The notes: generated by a model not told the origin, from the sequence alone. 64,000 nt of DNA from Microbulbifer sp. VAAF005 (GCF_030012985.1 NZ_CP120233.1:1967001-2031000); one strand, 5' to 3'. Positions 11,548-21,597 are shown, counted from the first letter of the stretch. A program made the numbers and translations.

Positions 11548-13142
11548 CATTACTGGCAATAATTATAATTTTATTTGTTGGGGGAATATTAGCCTGGCTG
11601 GCAGAGAAACATCTCTATGAGGGTGGACGCTTAATCAGCCTGGTTTCCCTGATTATCGCATCCCTACTCTTGATCAGCTATTTCCCCCAGGCAGAGTCCA
11701 CAGCTGTTACAGGTGACAGTCAATGGTGGGATAACCTTTTGATATCCTGGATACCCAGGTTCGGGATCAGCTTCCATCTGGCAATTGATGGGCTCAGCTT
11801 TCTTATGCTAATGCTCACAATGGGGATGGGGATCTTTGGGCTAGTAATGACCTGGAATGATATCACCTTCCGGCGCGGCTTCTTTTATTTTAACTACCTG
11901 TGGACACTGGCCGGTATTGTCGGTGTGTTCACCGCTATCGACCTGTTTTTATTCTTTTTCTTCTGGGAAGTCATGCTGATTCCCATGCTGCTGTTGATTG
12001 CAGTTTGGGGCTATGAGGGCAGAGTCTACGCTGCGATAAAGTTCTTTATTTTCACCCAGGCAAGCAGCTTGTTAATGCTGATTGCCATCGTTGCCTTGGC
12101 ATTTATCCACTATCGGAATAGCGGGCAACTGACCTTTAACTATATGGATTTGTTGGGTGCTCAACTGTCTGCAACAGCAGCTTATTGGTTAATGCTCGGA
12201 TTTTTTATTGCCTTTATCGTCAAGTTGCCAGCGCTGCCCTTCCATACCTGGCTACCTGACGCTCATACCCAGGCTCCTACTGCCGGCAGTATTCTACTGG
12301 CGGCGATTCTGTTGAAGACAGGAGCCTATGGTTTACTACGTTTTACACTGCCCTTATTCCCGGAGAGTTCACAAGCTTTTGCACCGGTTGCAATGACCAT
12401 TGGAGCCATCAGTGTGGTCTACGGCGCATCGCTGGCATTCGCTCAGAAGGATATGAAAAGGCTTGTGGCCTATTCAAGTGTGAGCCACATGGGATTTGTT
12501 CTATTGGGACTCTACGCACTGAATACTATCGCCCTGCAAGGCGCAGTGATGCAAATGATCGCCCACGGCTTGAGTACCGCTGCACTCTTCGCATTAGTAG
12601 GCGCACTACAGCATCGTCTCCATACTCGGGATATGAGTCAGCTCGGCGGTGTCTGGCCTCTTCTGCCAAAGCTATCCGCCGTTGCACTCTTCTTTGCCAT
12701 CGCCTCACTGGGACTGCCTGGGCTGGGTAATTTTGTTGCTGAATTCCTGGTACTTGTTGGTAGCTTTAAAGCTAATCACTGGTTAACGGTTATTGCAGCA
12801 ATTGGGCTTATTGGAGCAGCGCTCTATGCACTATTAATGATGCAACGTGTCTTCTTTGGCAAATTTAATGACAAATTAAAACCAGCTACAGAGGGGAAAA
12901 CTGTCAGTGATCTAAGCCTCAGAGAGATCTCTGCGCTTCTTTCACTGGCGGTGCTTCTCGTGATCTTCGGGCTCCGCCCCCAGCCTATCTTTGATATCGC
13001 CGAACCTACGATAGCTAAATCAATGCAAAAATTTCAGCCCCCCGAAAATGAAGAAGTCGTCATAGAAAAGACAGGGCCGGAAACTTCAGCAAGCTTATCC
13101 TCTCCTACTGCTAAAAGCGCTAAAACAGGTACATCTCTATGA
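11544..13142 (+). CDS. nuoM: NADH-quinone oxidoreductase subunit M
   Basis: This antiporter-like membrane subunit has 532 residues from the start chosen here. The ATG at 11544 overlaps the nuoL stop (ATGA) and begins directly with a hydrophobic helix (M-T-L-L-A-I-I-I-I-L). An earlier in-frame start at 11484 would lie inside nuoL and add a non-family extension, so it is rejected. Signatures are F-F-F-W-E-V-M-L-I-P-M, L-P-F-H-T-W-L-P-D-A-H and F-A-Q-K-D-M-K-R-L-V-A-Y-S. A polar C-terminal tail of about 40 residues rich in Ser, Thr and Glu follows the last helix. Confidence 0.96.
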   Translation: MTLLAIIIILFVGGILAWLAEKHLYEGGRLISLVSLIIASLLLISYFPQAESTAVTGDSQWWDNLLISWIPRFGISFHLAIDGLSFLMLMLTMGMGIFGLVMTWNDITFRRGFFYFNYLWTLAGIVGVFTAIDLFLFFFFWEVMLIPMLLLIAVWGYEGRVYAAIKFFIFTQASSLLMLIAIVALAFIHYRNSGQLTFNYMDLLGAQLSATAAYWLMLGFFIAFIVKLPALPFHTWLPDAHTQAPTAGSILLAAILLKTGAYGLLRFTLPLFPESSQAFAPVAMTIGAISVVYGASLAFAQKDMKRLVAYSSVSHMGFVLLGLYALNTIALQGAVMQMIAHGLSTAALFALVGALQHRLHTRDMSQLGGVWPLLPKLSAVALFFAIASLGLPGLGNFVAEFLVLVGSFKANHWLTVIAAIGLIGAALYALLMMQRVFFGKFNDKLKPATEGKTVSDLSLREISALLSLAVLLVIFGLRPQPIFDIAEPTIAKSMQKFQPPENEEVVIEKTGPETSASLSSPTAKSAKTGTSL

Positions 13143-14683
13143 GTGCCCAAGAACTATTTTCTATCCTACCGCTTTTACTGATTAGTGCCGGTATTGTAAT
13201 TTTGCTGCTCCAAGTATCATTCTGGAGGAATCATGCGGGCGCTCTGGTTACAACTCTTATCACCTTGGTAGCCGCTATCATTGCCTGTTTCTGGGTTGGA
13301 GCCAGCCTATCGGGCAATAACGGGTCTATTCAAGTGACTGCCCTACTCTCGATTGACTACAACTCATTGTTCTTCTGTCTGCTGATATTAGTTACCACCA
13401 TAGCCGTCAGCGTTATGGGATACAACTACTTAAAACTTCGGTGTGACCTGAATAGAAATCCGGATAGCTATCCAGAAGAGTTTTATATACTACTTTTACT
13501 TGCCATTTTGGGAGCAAGCACCCTGGTATTTGCCAGCCACTTTGCCACCTTTTTCCTCGGTATAGAATTAATTAGCCTCGCACTTTATCCACTGTTGGGA
13601 TTTGCGGTTACTGGCAATTTATCCTCAAGCAAAGATCAAGTAAATTCCCTGGAATCTGCCTTTAAATACTTAATCCTTTCAGCACTTTCTACCGCTCTCG
13701 GGCTATTCGGTATCGCATTAATTTATGCGGCGTCTGGGGCACTGGACTTTGGCAGTATCGCTACACGGATACAGGATCTTTCACAGACTTCTGCTCTTTT
13801 TGCAACCGGCGCCACTCTGCTGGTCATTTCTGTTGCTTTCAAGTTATCACTGGTTCCATTTCATATCTGGACACCCGATGTATTCCAGGGCGCACCTACG
13901 CCTACGACGGCGTTGATCGCCACAGTGGGAAAAACAGCCGTAATTGCCTTTCTGTTACGATTCTTTAATACCTTAAATCTCTACCAGAGCCCTATTCTTA
14001 TTGACTTACTGACAATCGCCGCCATAGCTAGCATGCTGATAGGAAATTTATTGGCCCTGATGCAAAACAATATCAAAAGGCTGCTGGCCTACTCCTCAAT
14101 CGGCCATATAGGCTATTTAATTGTGGCGTTTATCATCGGCAATAGCGCGTTTGGTACAGAGGCGGTTATTTATTACATGGTCGCCTATGTCATTACTACA
14201 CTCGGAGCCTTTGCAATCGTTGGCCTGATAGCTGATTCAGTGGAGGCCGCACAACTAACCAATGGAACAAATGTCAGTGACGTGACCAACAGTGCAGATG
14301 ATCCTTATCACAGGGACTTTTACCGGGGATTACTCTGGCGTAGTCCATGGCTGGCGAGCTGTCTTGCGCTAATGCTGTTATCTCTGGCTGGAATTCCCTT
14401 AACTATTGGATTTATTGGGAAGTTTTACGTCTTTACCGCAGGTGTTGAAGGAAAAATGTGGGCTCTTCTCGCTGGGGTGGTTATTGGTAGTGCATTGGGC
14501 CTCTTCTATTACCTTCGTCTTCTACTTACGATGGTACAAAGAGATGCCATTGACACTAGCAGTAACAGCGAAGCGTTACAAATCACCACTTCAGGGCAGT
14601 TTTTAATCGCAATTCTCGCCGCCGTACTGGTTTTTTTCGGAATATTTCCACAGGTCCTTATTAACTGGATAAATGCTATATAA
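13139..14683 (+). CDS. nuoN: NADH-quinone oxidoreductase subunit N
   Basis: This third antiporter-like subunit (514 residues; E. coli 485) closes the complex I operon. The pumping motifs L-V-P-F-H-I-W-T-P-D-V-F-Q-G-A-P and L-M-Q-N-N-I-K-R-L-L-A-Y-S-S-I are clear. The ATG overlaps the nuoM stop by four bases. An extra hydrophilic loop of about 35 residues (around T-N-G-T-N-V-S-D-V-T) in the last third accounts for part of the length excess. No obvious strong terminator follows. Confidence 0.96.
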   Translation: MSAQELFSILPLLLISAGIVILLLQVSFWRNHAGALVTTLITLVAAIIACFWVGASLSGNNGSIQVTALLSIDYNSLFFCLLILVTTIAVSVMGYNYLKLRCDLNRNPDSYPEEFYILLLLAILGASTLVFASHFATFFLGIELISLALYPLLGFAVTGNLSSSKDQVNSLESAFKYLILSALSTALGLFGIALIYAASGALDFGSIATRIQDLSQTSALFATGATLLVISVAFKLSLVPFHIWTPDVFQGAPTPTTALIATVGKTAVIAFLLRFFNTLNLYQSPILIDLLTIAAIASMLIGNLLALMQNNIKRLLAYSSIGHIGYLIVAFIIGNSAFGTEAVIYYMVAYVITTLGAFAIVGLIADSVEAAQLTNGTNVSDVTNSADDPYHRDFYRGLLWRSPWLASCLALMLLSLAGIPLTIGFIGKFYVFTAGVEGKMWALLAGVVIGSALGLFYYLRLLLTMVQRDAIDTSSNSEALQITTSGQFLIAILAAVLVFFGIFPQVLINWINAI

Positions 14684-14721
14684 AGTAGAGAGCGAGTGCT
14701 GATGTAAAAATATTTTAAAGC

Positions 14722-14737
14722 CCAGGCAATAGCCTGG
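14722..14737. repeat. Short inverted repeat between nuoN and the next gene
   Basis: The six-base arms CCAGGC and GCCTGG flank a four-base loop. No T-run follows on the plus strand, so it is a poor intrinsic terminator. It could be a weak attenuating hairpin or an RNA-processing site just upstream of the gene at 14756. Confidence 0.4.
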
Positions 14738-14755
14738 TATCAGAGGGTACTTACT

Positions 14756-15214
14756 ATGAAGACTTTCAAACAAGCATTTGAAGTCATCAAGGATGCTGAG
14801 AGATTTCACCTGGAAATGGCAGCTGTTTACGAGACCTTACTGGATAAATCAGAGGACTACCGAACCCAATTGCTATTAAAACACATGCTTGAGCATGAGC
14901 AGAGAATGGCGAAAAACCTGCAGAACTACAATGATGTAGCACAAAATAAGGTGATGAAGACATGGCTGCAATACACCCATGAAGAAAGTGCCAATGACTT
15001 TATTCGCCGCCTCAATCTGAGTGATCCACCGACAATTCGTGAAATTAATAATATGGGACGAGAGGTAGATCGCTATTTCTCAGAACTCTATCAGGCGGTG
15101 TATGGGGCAATTGAGTCGATGGAGGTGAAAGAAGTGTTTGAAGACCTGAAACAAATACAAGATAAGGAAAGAATTACCTTATCTATGGCCACAAATTCAC
15201 TGTGGGATATGTAA
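14756..15214 (+). CDS. Ferritin-like (possible di-iron) small helical protein
   Basis: This 152-residue, highly charged protein is predicted to be mostly helical, with no signal peptide. Glu and His residues spaced as in ferritin-like four-helix bundles are visible: E15 with H18, a second E-H group in L-E-H-E-Q-R-M, and later E-S-M-E-V-K-E and K-E-R. This suggests a rubrerythrin/ferritin-like fold, but I cannot confirm a metal site by eye. It lies 72 bases after nuoN on the same strand. It may be read through from the nuo operon or have its own promoter. Its function is unknown. Confidence 0.6.
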   Translation: MKTFKQAFEVIKDAERFHLEMAAVYETLLDKSEDYRTQLLLKHMLEHEQRMAKNLQNYNDVAQNKVMKTWLQYTHEESANDFIRRLNLSDPPTIREINNMGREVDRYFSELYQAVYGAIESMEVKEVFEDLKQIQDKERITLSMATNSLWDM

Positions 15215-15236
15215 AAACCCCGCTACTTACAGCGGG
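15213..15236 (-). terminator. Rho-independent terminator for the TonB receptor gene
   Basis: Read on the minus strand, the arms CCCGCT and AGCGGG (plus-strand 15219-15224 and 15231-15236) form a hairpin with a six-base loop, followed by G and then TTTTT. It lies about 95 bases beyond the receptor stop codon. It also touches the 3' end of the converging ferritin-like gene. Confidence 0.65.
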
Positions 15237-15263
15237 ATCTAATCGTCACATAATTCTGCAGTC

Positions 15264-15297
15264 GGCTAACCCGGTATCAAGAAACACCAGGTTAGCC
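15264..15297. repeat. Eight-base inverted repeat in the convergent gap
   Basis: GGCTAACC at 15264-15271 and GGTTAGCC at 15290-15297 are exact inverse complements with an 18-base spacer. They sit between two converging genes, close to a further hairpin at 15310-15323 (CCAGCT/AGCTGG). Both could stabilise the 3' end of the receptor transcript. Confidence 0.4.
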
Positions 15298-15329
15298 AGC
15301 TACAAAATTCCAGCTACAGCTGGGATTAC

Positions 15330-17806
15330 TTAGAATTCATACTGCGCTCTTACGTAGTACAGAGCTCCATTGAATCCCATAGGTGCCGTTTCCGGATATT
15401 CCGCTCCAGCAACACCGGACCAGGGGTTTTTATCTGGATAGTTGTTGAATACGTTTTCCGCACCTGCGATCAAGGTCATGGAATCATTGAAGTCATAAGC
15501 AGCCTCAATATCCACAGTCCACTCATCACCGGCATCAATGGGCAAGCTGTAATCGTCCAAATGTGCTTCCCAGTAGCTACCGTAGTAGTTAAGTCGCACT
15601 AGGCCCCGCCAGCTGTCACCACTATGGGTGACAGATGCATTACCGCGCACCTCTGGTAAGCCATCCTCCAGCTGCCTGATACGCATTTCATCCATGGTAT
15701 CCGTACTGAAATCGGTAACTTCCGTTTCCGTCCAGTTGAAAGCCAGGTTGAAATCTGTTGCATCACCGAGTGGGTAAGTCGCCACCAAGTCGATACCCTG
15801 GGTTTGGGTATCGAAGTCATTGGTGTAGAAACGGAAATATTCAAGGGAATCAGCACCACTGATGCCATCCTGAACCAACTGATCGCGCTCTTCATCAGTC
15901 AGTTCCTGGTTAGCAGATTGAGTGATTCGATCTGTTACCTCAATGAGGAAGTAATCCAGGGTAATATCCCAATCACCTGCGGCAATAATTGTACCGAAAG
16001 TAAAGCTCTGAGACTCCTCTGGCTGCAGCTGCTCACCGCCTTTCAATACGGCAATGGGGTTAGTTGGAGGAATGGTTCCCCGATTAGCCAATGCACCATT
16101 GGTATAGGCGGTAGTGACATTGGTAATGTTGGATTGGCCCGGTGTCGGGGCACGGAAACCGGTGCTCAGCGTAGAGCGCAGGGCAATCACATCGTTGATT
16201 GTATAGTGGGCTGACAATTTGAAATTGGAAGTGTCGCCGAAATCAGAGAAATCTTCCCAACGCAGTGCCGCACCTAACCGAAGAGCTTCGACGACTTCGA
16301 GTTCGAAGTCGGTGTAAAGCGCAATATTATCCCGGTCAAAAGTACCTACAACCTCTGGACCAAAACCAGAGAACCCATTCGAACCAATCAAGAAACCCTG
16401 CTCTGCCAGATCGCCGACTTGCCAGGAGGCTGTATCACCCTGTTTAACTTCAAACTCTTCCTCACGCCATTCAAAGCCCGTGGCCATGAACAGTGGCATT
16501 CCGGCAAGTTCAATGCTCTTAGTCAAATCTATATTGAAATTGGTTTCTTCCTGTACATAACCGCCAGGGCTAAATCTGGTCGGGCTGTCAGGCCCGAGCG
16601 TAGCGTTAACGGTGTTGTAGATTAGGAAGTCTACTTCGTTGTGACCGGTACTGGCACTTACGTCGTAGCCAATGCCATTTGCAAATTCACCACGAACACC
16701 AAATACCGCTGAGTAGTCCTCTAGCTCACCGCCAAAGCGCGGAGTAAATCCGCCAGGGAACATTTCGGTGTATGAGAAGCACTCATCACTAGACTGTGCT
16801 TCCTCGTGGGTCATGCCAATACAATCATAGATACCATTGCTAGCATCCAGATCACCAATTAAGGGCTCATCATCAAGCGCATAAACGCCGGGACGAGTTT
16901 CCGGGTTCCGGAAGTAAAAGCCCCCATCTGTTTCGCGGCTGGCATAGTTACCAAAGGCATACAGCTCAGCAGTATCATTTATCTCTATGGCACTGTTAAC
17001 AAAGAACTTGGTGTCGTCATTAACTTCTGGCTGGCCCCAGATCTGCGCAGGATTGGCAACATAGGTATTGCCATCGGCGATCAACTGGGCTGCATCATCC
17101 CGCTGCACACTGCGGCTGGTAGAATCCTGCTCACGATACTCGAGGCTGACATTCACAAAACCAGAATCCGTCAGAGGCAGACCGAAATTCGCCGCTATCG
17201 TACTCTGATCACCATCACCTTCAGCGGTAGTTGCATACTTGGCTTCAACCGTGCCGCCCTCAGCTGCATCCTTTAACTGAAAGTTGATAACGCCGGCAAT
17301 CGCATCGGAGCCATATTGGGCTGCGGCACCGTCACGCAGGACTTCAACCTGTTTCAGAGCAATCGCCGGAATTGCGGAGATATCTGGCCCCTGAGCACCA
17401 TCTGAAACACCACTTCCGAGGAAGGAAATGACGGCAGCGCGATGGCGACGCTTACCATTTACCAGAACCAGTGTGCTATCGGGTGGCAGTCCACGCAGGT
17501 TTGCAGGGCGAACGATTGAGGCAGCATCAGAAATTGGCTTTGCATTAACGTTATAGGATGGAACAACGTTTCTAAGCAGATTACTGAGATCTCCATCACC
17601 CTGGTTTACAAATTCTTCTCCGGTCACGATATCGATGGGAGCGGAGGAATCTGTAGCGGAACGCCCTTCAACACGGGTACCGATTGTTATCACTTCCTCA
17701 AGGAGTGCATCTTCAGCAAAAGTGGGACTGCTTAATGCAGCAATCGAAGCTGCAAGCAGAGAGGGAGCGCCACAGGCTGTAAGCCAGCGCTTCTTTTTTC
17801 ATTCAT
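15330..17806 (-). CDS. TonB-dependent outer-membrane receptor (frameshift in signal-peptide coding part)
   Basis: This protein of about 825 residues takes up a ligand across the outer membrane using TonB energy. A plug domain (L-R-G-L-P-P-D-S-T-L-V-L-V-N-G-K-R and V-E-V-L-R-D-G-A-A-A-Q-Y-G-S-D-A-I-A-G) is followed by a long beta-barrel ending in an aromatic residue (R-A-Q-Y-E-F). The plug frame has no good start. Adding one T (plus strand) to the T6 run at 17794-17799 links it to an ATG at 17806-17804. The result is M-N-E-K-K-K-R-W, a hydrophobic stretch and a signal-peptidase site after P-T-F-A. The ligand is unknown. A Fur-like palindrome lies about 480 bases upstream, suggesting but not proving iron control. 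Confidence 0.88.
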
Positions 17807-18572
17807 AGGAGAAATACCCTGTTTTAGTTATCTCTTATTTTCTTCCGAGCCAAATCAACCAGCTTTCACTTAAACCAACTTGTGCGTTAAAGCAAAAATA
17901 AATTGGCTAATTGAGGTAGTGCTCCAGGAGATCAATAAAAATTTTTTACGCACTTGAAAGCTCGCTTATGCAGAGGGAGGTTACCATCAATACATTCACT
18001 GCAAGAAGTGTGACAACCAGAGAAAATGCCAGAAAAACTACAATTTGCAAGAGCAAAAAAGGCAATTTAAAAATTAAGAACGACTAAAAATGTAGATACT
18101 GACAAAACTGCCAAAAATAAAATAAATCTAACTAGATGATTAAATTAAATTTTATTACAAGAGGAAGCAAAATAGAGCGCACATACACAAGCAGGGTATA
18201 TCCCAAATAATAACTTCTACAGAGGACAAATGAAACTTATTTGATGATTTGAGGTGAAAAAACAACCTTAGCTTGCGGTAATAAACATGATAATTATCAT
18301 TTCCACAAACAAATACTGTGAAGATATTTTATCTTGTCAGCTCTAACTCACAGACAAACATCCACAGAAAACCCACTTAACAAAAGAGATTAATACTAAA
18401 AAACTAATAAATATGGGACAAGCAAGCCTAACAAGAGTGTATTTGTGTTATAAAAAAACCACCCACTGATACACTTCGAAGCAAGTAGAGTTGCTTTAAT
18501 GGATGTCACAGTGGAGCATCAGTCTAACTTTTGGTTGACAAAGATATCTCTAAGTAAACCTAGCAACACTAT
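17807..18572. other. 766-base AT-rich gap with no convincing gene
   Basis: This lies between two minus-strand genes. I see no coding frame of significance. The right half carries a Fur-like palindrome (18283-18301). The remainder is AT-rich with many A and T runs. If the receptor promoter is at the palindrome, the transcript would have an unusually long leader of about 450 bases. Confidence 0.6.
18283..18301. promoter_or_regulatory. Fur-box-like palindrome
   Basis: The core ATGATAATTATCAT (18287-18300) is a perfect 14-base palindrome. Aligned to the classical 19-base Fur consensus, 13 of 19 positions match by my count. It lies upstream of the TonB receptor on the minus strand. It could also control an unannotated small RNA in the gap. 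Confidence 0.5.
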
Positions 18573-19280
18573 TCAACAATCAAGTGCGAACTTTATTGCG
18601 GCTTGAGCGTGAATCTCTGTGGAGTTCATCAGGTGAGTAGAGGTATCCTCTTGCGAAAGCAACATGCAAATCTCTGTACAACCTAGGATCACACCTTCGG
18701 CACCTTGTTTGGATAGCAAATCCACAATACGAATAAATTCCATTTTTGAACTATTAAGGACTCTCCCCTTACAGAGCTCTTCGTAAATAACCTGGTGGAC
18801 TATCTCTCTATCGCTGGGCTCCGGAATCAAAACCTCAATCCCATACTTTTCCTGCATATAGCCACGATAGAAATCTTGCTCCATAGTAAAAGCTGTCGCC
18901 AACAAGCCGACGGTCTTTATCCCTCTGTTCTTAAGTACTTCAGCTGTAGCATCACCAATATGTAAAAAAGGTACATCAAGAGTCTCGATAATATCTCCAG
19001 CTACTTTATGCATAGTATTAGTGCACAATAAAATGCCCTCAGCACCAGCTTTTTCCAGGCATATTGCCGCCTCAACCAATAGCTTACTTGCCTGAGCCCA
19101 ATCACCCTCCATTTGTAACCGTGCAATTTTTTCAAAATCGACGCTATAAAGTAGAATTTCGGCCGAGTGCAGCCCTCCTAACCTTTGAGCAATTCCTTCA
19201 TTAATCAGGCGATAATAAATTGCTGTACTCTCCCAACTCATTCCACCCAAAAGGCCAATCTTCTTCATCTTTGAGCTCAT
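18573..19280 (-). CDS. Aspartate/glutamate racemase family protein (YgeA-like)
   Basis: This 235-residue cytoplasmic enzyme belongs to the PLP-independent Asp/Glu racemase superfamily. The two catalytic cysteines are at C86 (L-L-C-T-N-T-M-H) and C201 (L-G-C-T-E-I), and the N-terminus I-G-L-L-G-G-M-S-W-E-S-T is typical of the aspartate racemase/YgeA branch. Members interconvert L- and D-amino acids, some with broad specificity; the substrate cannot be told here. AGGGA lies seven bases before the ATG. It is flanked by gaps of 181 bases upstream and about 0.77 kb downstream, so it is probably monocistronic. Confidence 0.88.
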   Translation of the reverse strand: MSSKMKKIGLLGGMSWESTAIYYRLINEGIAQRLGGLHSAEILLYSVDFEKIARLQMEGDWAQASKLLVEAAICLEKAGAEGILLCTNTMHKVAGDIIETLDVPFLHIGDATAEVLKNRGIKTVGLLATAFTMEQDFYRGYMQEKYGIEVLIPEPSDREIVHQVIYEELCKGRVLNSSKMEFIRIVDLLSKQGAEGVILGCTEICMLLSQEDTSTHLMNSTEIHAQAAIKFALDC

Positions 19281-19461
19281 CTAATATCCCTTAATACATG
19301 TTGCGAATACTAACATGAGAGAGTCGAAAGACTGATTGTAAATTGAGGGCATTCAGGAATAGCGACAACTTAATTAAAAGTACCAATTTATATAAAATCG
19401 GTACTCACTTATAAATTACATACGGACGTGATTTAATACTTTTCTTATTCTTAGTGAAAGA

Positions 19462-20283
19462 TCAATAATCAGACACTTCTGTAGGATCAACCCGCATACA
19501 GGAAGCTATTAAGTTTCTCTTACTGAAGTTGTAACCGGACACGACACTCATCAAGTTTTCCCTTCCCAATAGCCGGTGGGTAATCTCACCAAGAGGCAAT
19601 CCTTGCCGGTCCAATTCCCGTGCTTCAGTTGCAAGATTTAACAAATAATCATACTTGGCTTGTAAGCGGATTTTTCCTTTTTCTACAATCCCTCTATGAG
19701 GACAAAATATAATATCAAAATCATAGGTGAGCACTTTTTTGATACTGTGCATTAAAGTTGGAATACTTTCATCTTTACGCAATAGCTTTAACTTACTAGC
19801 TACATACAGATCAGCAGTGAATATCCACCCTCGATCCTGAACCAGATAACAGGTCATGTCTTTGGCATGCCCTGGTGCGGGGATAACAACTACCTTTTCG
19901 CCGGAGAACCTTAAATCTTCCGGTAGTGGCGCAGCTTCCGCACGCCCGGCCCTCCCCCAAATCAGCATCTGTATTGGCGGTATCCGAAAACCTCTCTTTA
20001 ATATCTCTACTGTCGCCTTAGGAGCTCTTGGCTGTATACCAGTAAGCTTATAAATTGCGCCGGCGTTACCACTATGATCTTCGTGGTGATGGGTGAGGAC
20101 TAATTGCCGAAAAGGTTTATTTTTTACAAACCACTTGACGTATTTCCACTGGTTACTGGGGCCGGCATCGATAATAGTGTCACCCAACCGATATACAATA
20201 AAGGTTGTATTGATACCAAAATCGAAACGGCCGACCCTTTGCGCATCCAGATCTTGATAGTCAAAAGAATCAATAACCGACAC
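19462..20283 (-). CDS. Metallo-beta-lactamase-fold hydrolase
   Basis: This 273-residue cytoplasmic protein has the zinc-binding motif H65-x-H67-x-D69-H70 (L-T-H-H-H-E-D-H-S-G-N). Downstream ligands of the fold are the His in P-A-P-G-H-A-K-D-M, the Asp in F-T-A-D-L-Y and the His in C-P-H-R-G. The order matches the glyoxalase II/beta-lactamase family. The substrate is unknown. The start is GTG with GGAGAG about five bases upstream. Confidence 0.85.
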   Translation of the reverse strand: MSVIDSFDYQDLDAQRVGRFDFGINTTFIVYRLGDTIIDAGPSNQWKYVKWFVKNKPFRQLVLTHHHEDHSGNAGAIYKLTGIQPRAPKATVEILKRGFRIPPIQMLIWGRAGRAEAAPLPEDLRFSGEKVVVIPAPGHAKDMTCYLVQDRGWIFTADLYVASKLKLLRKDESIPTLMHSIKKVLTYDFDIIFCPHRGIVEKGKIRLQAKYDYLLNLATEARELDRQGLPLGEITHRLLGRENLMSVVSGYNFSKRNLIASCMRVDPTEVSDY

Positions 20284-20449
20284 GCCACTCTCCAGCGCAA
20301 GAGACAGACCTTTAAGGAATTATAGAAGCATATCTATAAGGGCAGTCCTCCCTGGCAATTAGGAAATTTTAACGCCAACCATCGCAGGCTCAGGGAAAGA
20401 GAGTTTGATATAAGCTTAAATACGACACAGTGACCTTAATGGTGACAAG

Positions 20450-20953
20450 CTACTTTGTCATCTTTAAACGCAACTGCAAACCCAACTTGGATGTGGCGCC
20501 AGTGGTGACCCAGGCAACGCGCCCGTCAGTGTCGACAATCAGCAAGGTTGGCGTCACTTTAATGCCCCATTGGGCGCTTAAAACACCATATGGATCATTT
20601 AGAGAAGGAAAAGCAAGTTTGTGATTCCGCATATATTCAGTAACCACCTCTTCTGTTCCAGACTGCATCGCAACACCAACAACCTGGTAATCCCGAGACA
20701 GGTCAGTCACAGCGGGGGAAACTATCCGGCAATAGGGGCACCAGGTTGCCCAAAAATAAATTAATACTGGACCTTTAGAGTACATTTGCTTTAGGTCAAT
20801 AAGATTTCCCTGCAGCGATTGCCCCTCTAACTGAGGGGCCTGGTTCTCAGGGATATCTCTTTGGTGGAAATAACCCACGGCAGTAACCATTAGTACCGCC
20901 AAGATGATAAATATCAACGCCTGAACCAGGAAGCTATAACGAGCTTTTTTCAC
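20450..20953 (-). CDS. TlpA/ScsD-like membrane-anchored thioredoxin protein
   Basis: This 167-residue protein has an N-terminal anchor (about residues 8-28) and a periplasmic thioredoxin domain with active site W-C72-P-Y-C75. The family (TlpA, ResA, ScsD) reduces or exchanges disulfides in periplasmic proteins, using electrons from DsbD-type transmembrane proteins. It is the last gene of a three-gene minus-strand operon, starting 15 bases after the redoxin gene. The start is GTG, with AAGGAG upstream at a rather long spacing of about 11 bases. The arrangement recalls the scsBCD copper-tolerance module, though the middle gene differs. Confidence 0.85.
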   Translation of the reverse strand: MKKARYSFLVQALIFIILAVLMVTAVGYFHQRDIPENQAPQLEGQSLQGNLIDLKQMYSKGPVLIYFWATWCPYCRIVSPAVTDLSRDYQVVGVAMQSGTEEVVTEYMRNHKLAFPSLNDPYGVLSAQWGIKVTPTLLIVDTDGRVAWVTTGATSKLGLQLRLKMTK

Positions 20954-20968
20954 CCCAAATAAACTCCT

Positions 20969-21595
20969 TTAGTACTTCACACTACACCCATAAGCCCGCG
21001 ACGAAGACTTGGGCACAGCCAGTCCCTTCAGTGAAGCATCCAGTGCAGCAGAAACATAATTGTGTGAACTGCCTAGAACCGCAGGATTGGCTGAGTCATT
21101 ATCATCAATGGCTCCAGCATATACGACTTCCCCCTGAGGATTAATGATAAACATATGTGGGGTAGTTTTAGCTCCATAAGCACGCCCCATAACTCCAGAG
21201 GTATCCAGTAAGAAGGGTACGCTTGCGCCGAGGTTATGACTCTGTGCAACTGCCATAGCCTGCTCTGGCTCCAAATAGCCCTGCTTTCCTTTAGCGGAAG
21301 AAATTACCGTGAGCCAATTTACTTTCTGTGCTGTATACCTTTTTTGTAGGGACTGCATATTACCACTGCCATAGTGTTTCCTGACATAGGGGCAATCTTT
21401 ATTAAACCATTCAATAACCAACCATTGGCCTGTGTAATCGGAGAGATTGTGAGTTTTTCCAGCAGCATCCACTACTGAGAATTCTGGCGCTTTTTGTCCA
21501 GGAACGGCTGCTGCCAATACAACACTCGGTAACATCAGGAATAAAAGCAAAATTCCTTTAAGTATCGAATTATTCACGTTGAAAAATAATTTCAT
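20969..21595 (-). CDS. Periplasmic redoxin (peroxiredoxin/TlpA superfamily)
   Basis: This 208-residue protein has a signal peptide (hydrophobic residues 12-28, cleavage probably near V-L-A-A-A) and a redoxin domain that begins V-P-G-Q-K-A-P-E-F. The active-site area reads W-F-N-K-D-C-P-Y-V-R-K-H-Y, giving a single Cys where thioredoxins have C-x-x-C, as in peroxiredoxin-type proteins. T-T-P-H-M-F provides the cis-Pro-like region. The start overlaps the ribosome-binding context of the dsbD-like gene's end (AGGATG seven bases before ATG), so the two are probably translationally coupled. It is probably recharged by the neighbouring DsbD-like protein. Confidence 0.8.
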   Translation of the reverse strand: MKLFFNVNNSILKGILLLFLMLPSVVLAAAVPGQKAPEFSVVDAAGKTHNLSDYTGQWLVIEWFNKDCPYVRKHYGSGNMQSLQKRYTAQKVNWLTVISSAKGKQGYLEPEQAMAVAQSHNLGASVPFLLDTSGVMGRAYGAKTTPHMFIINPQGEVVYAGAIDDNDSANPAVLGSSHNYVSAALDASLKGLAVPKSSSRAYGCSVKY

Positions 21596-21597
21596 AA

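Noticed and set aside
15599..16625. Several open frames opposite or overlapping the TonB receptor
   Set aside because: They lie inside a well-supported receptor gene and have no recognisable domain, start signal or sensible composition.
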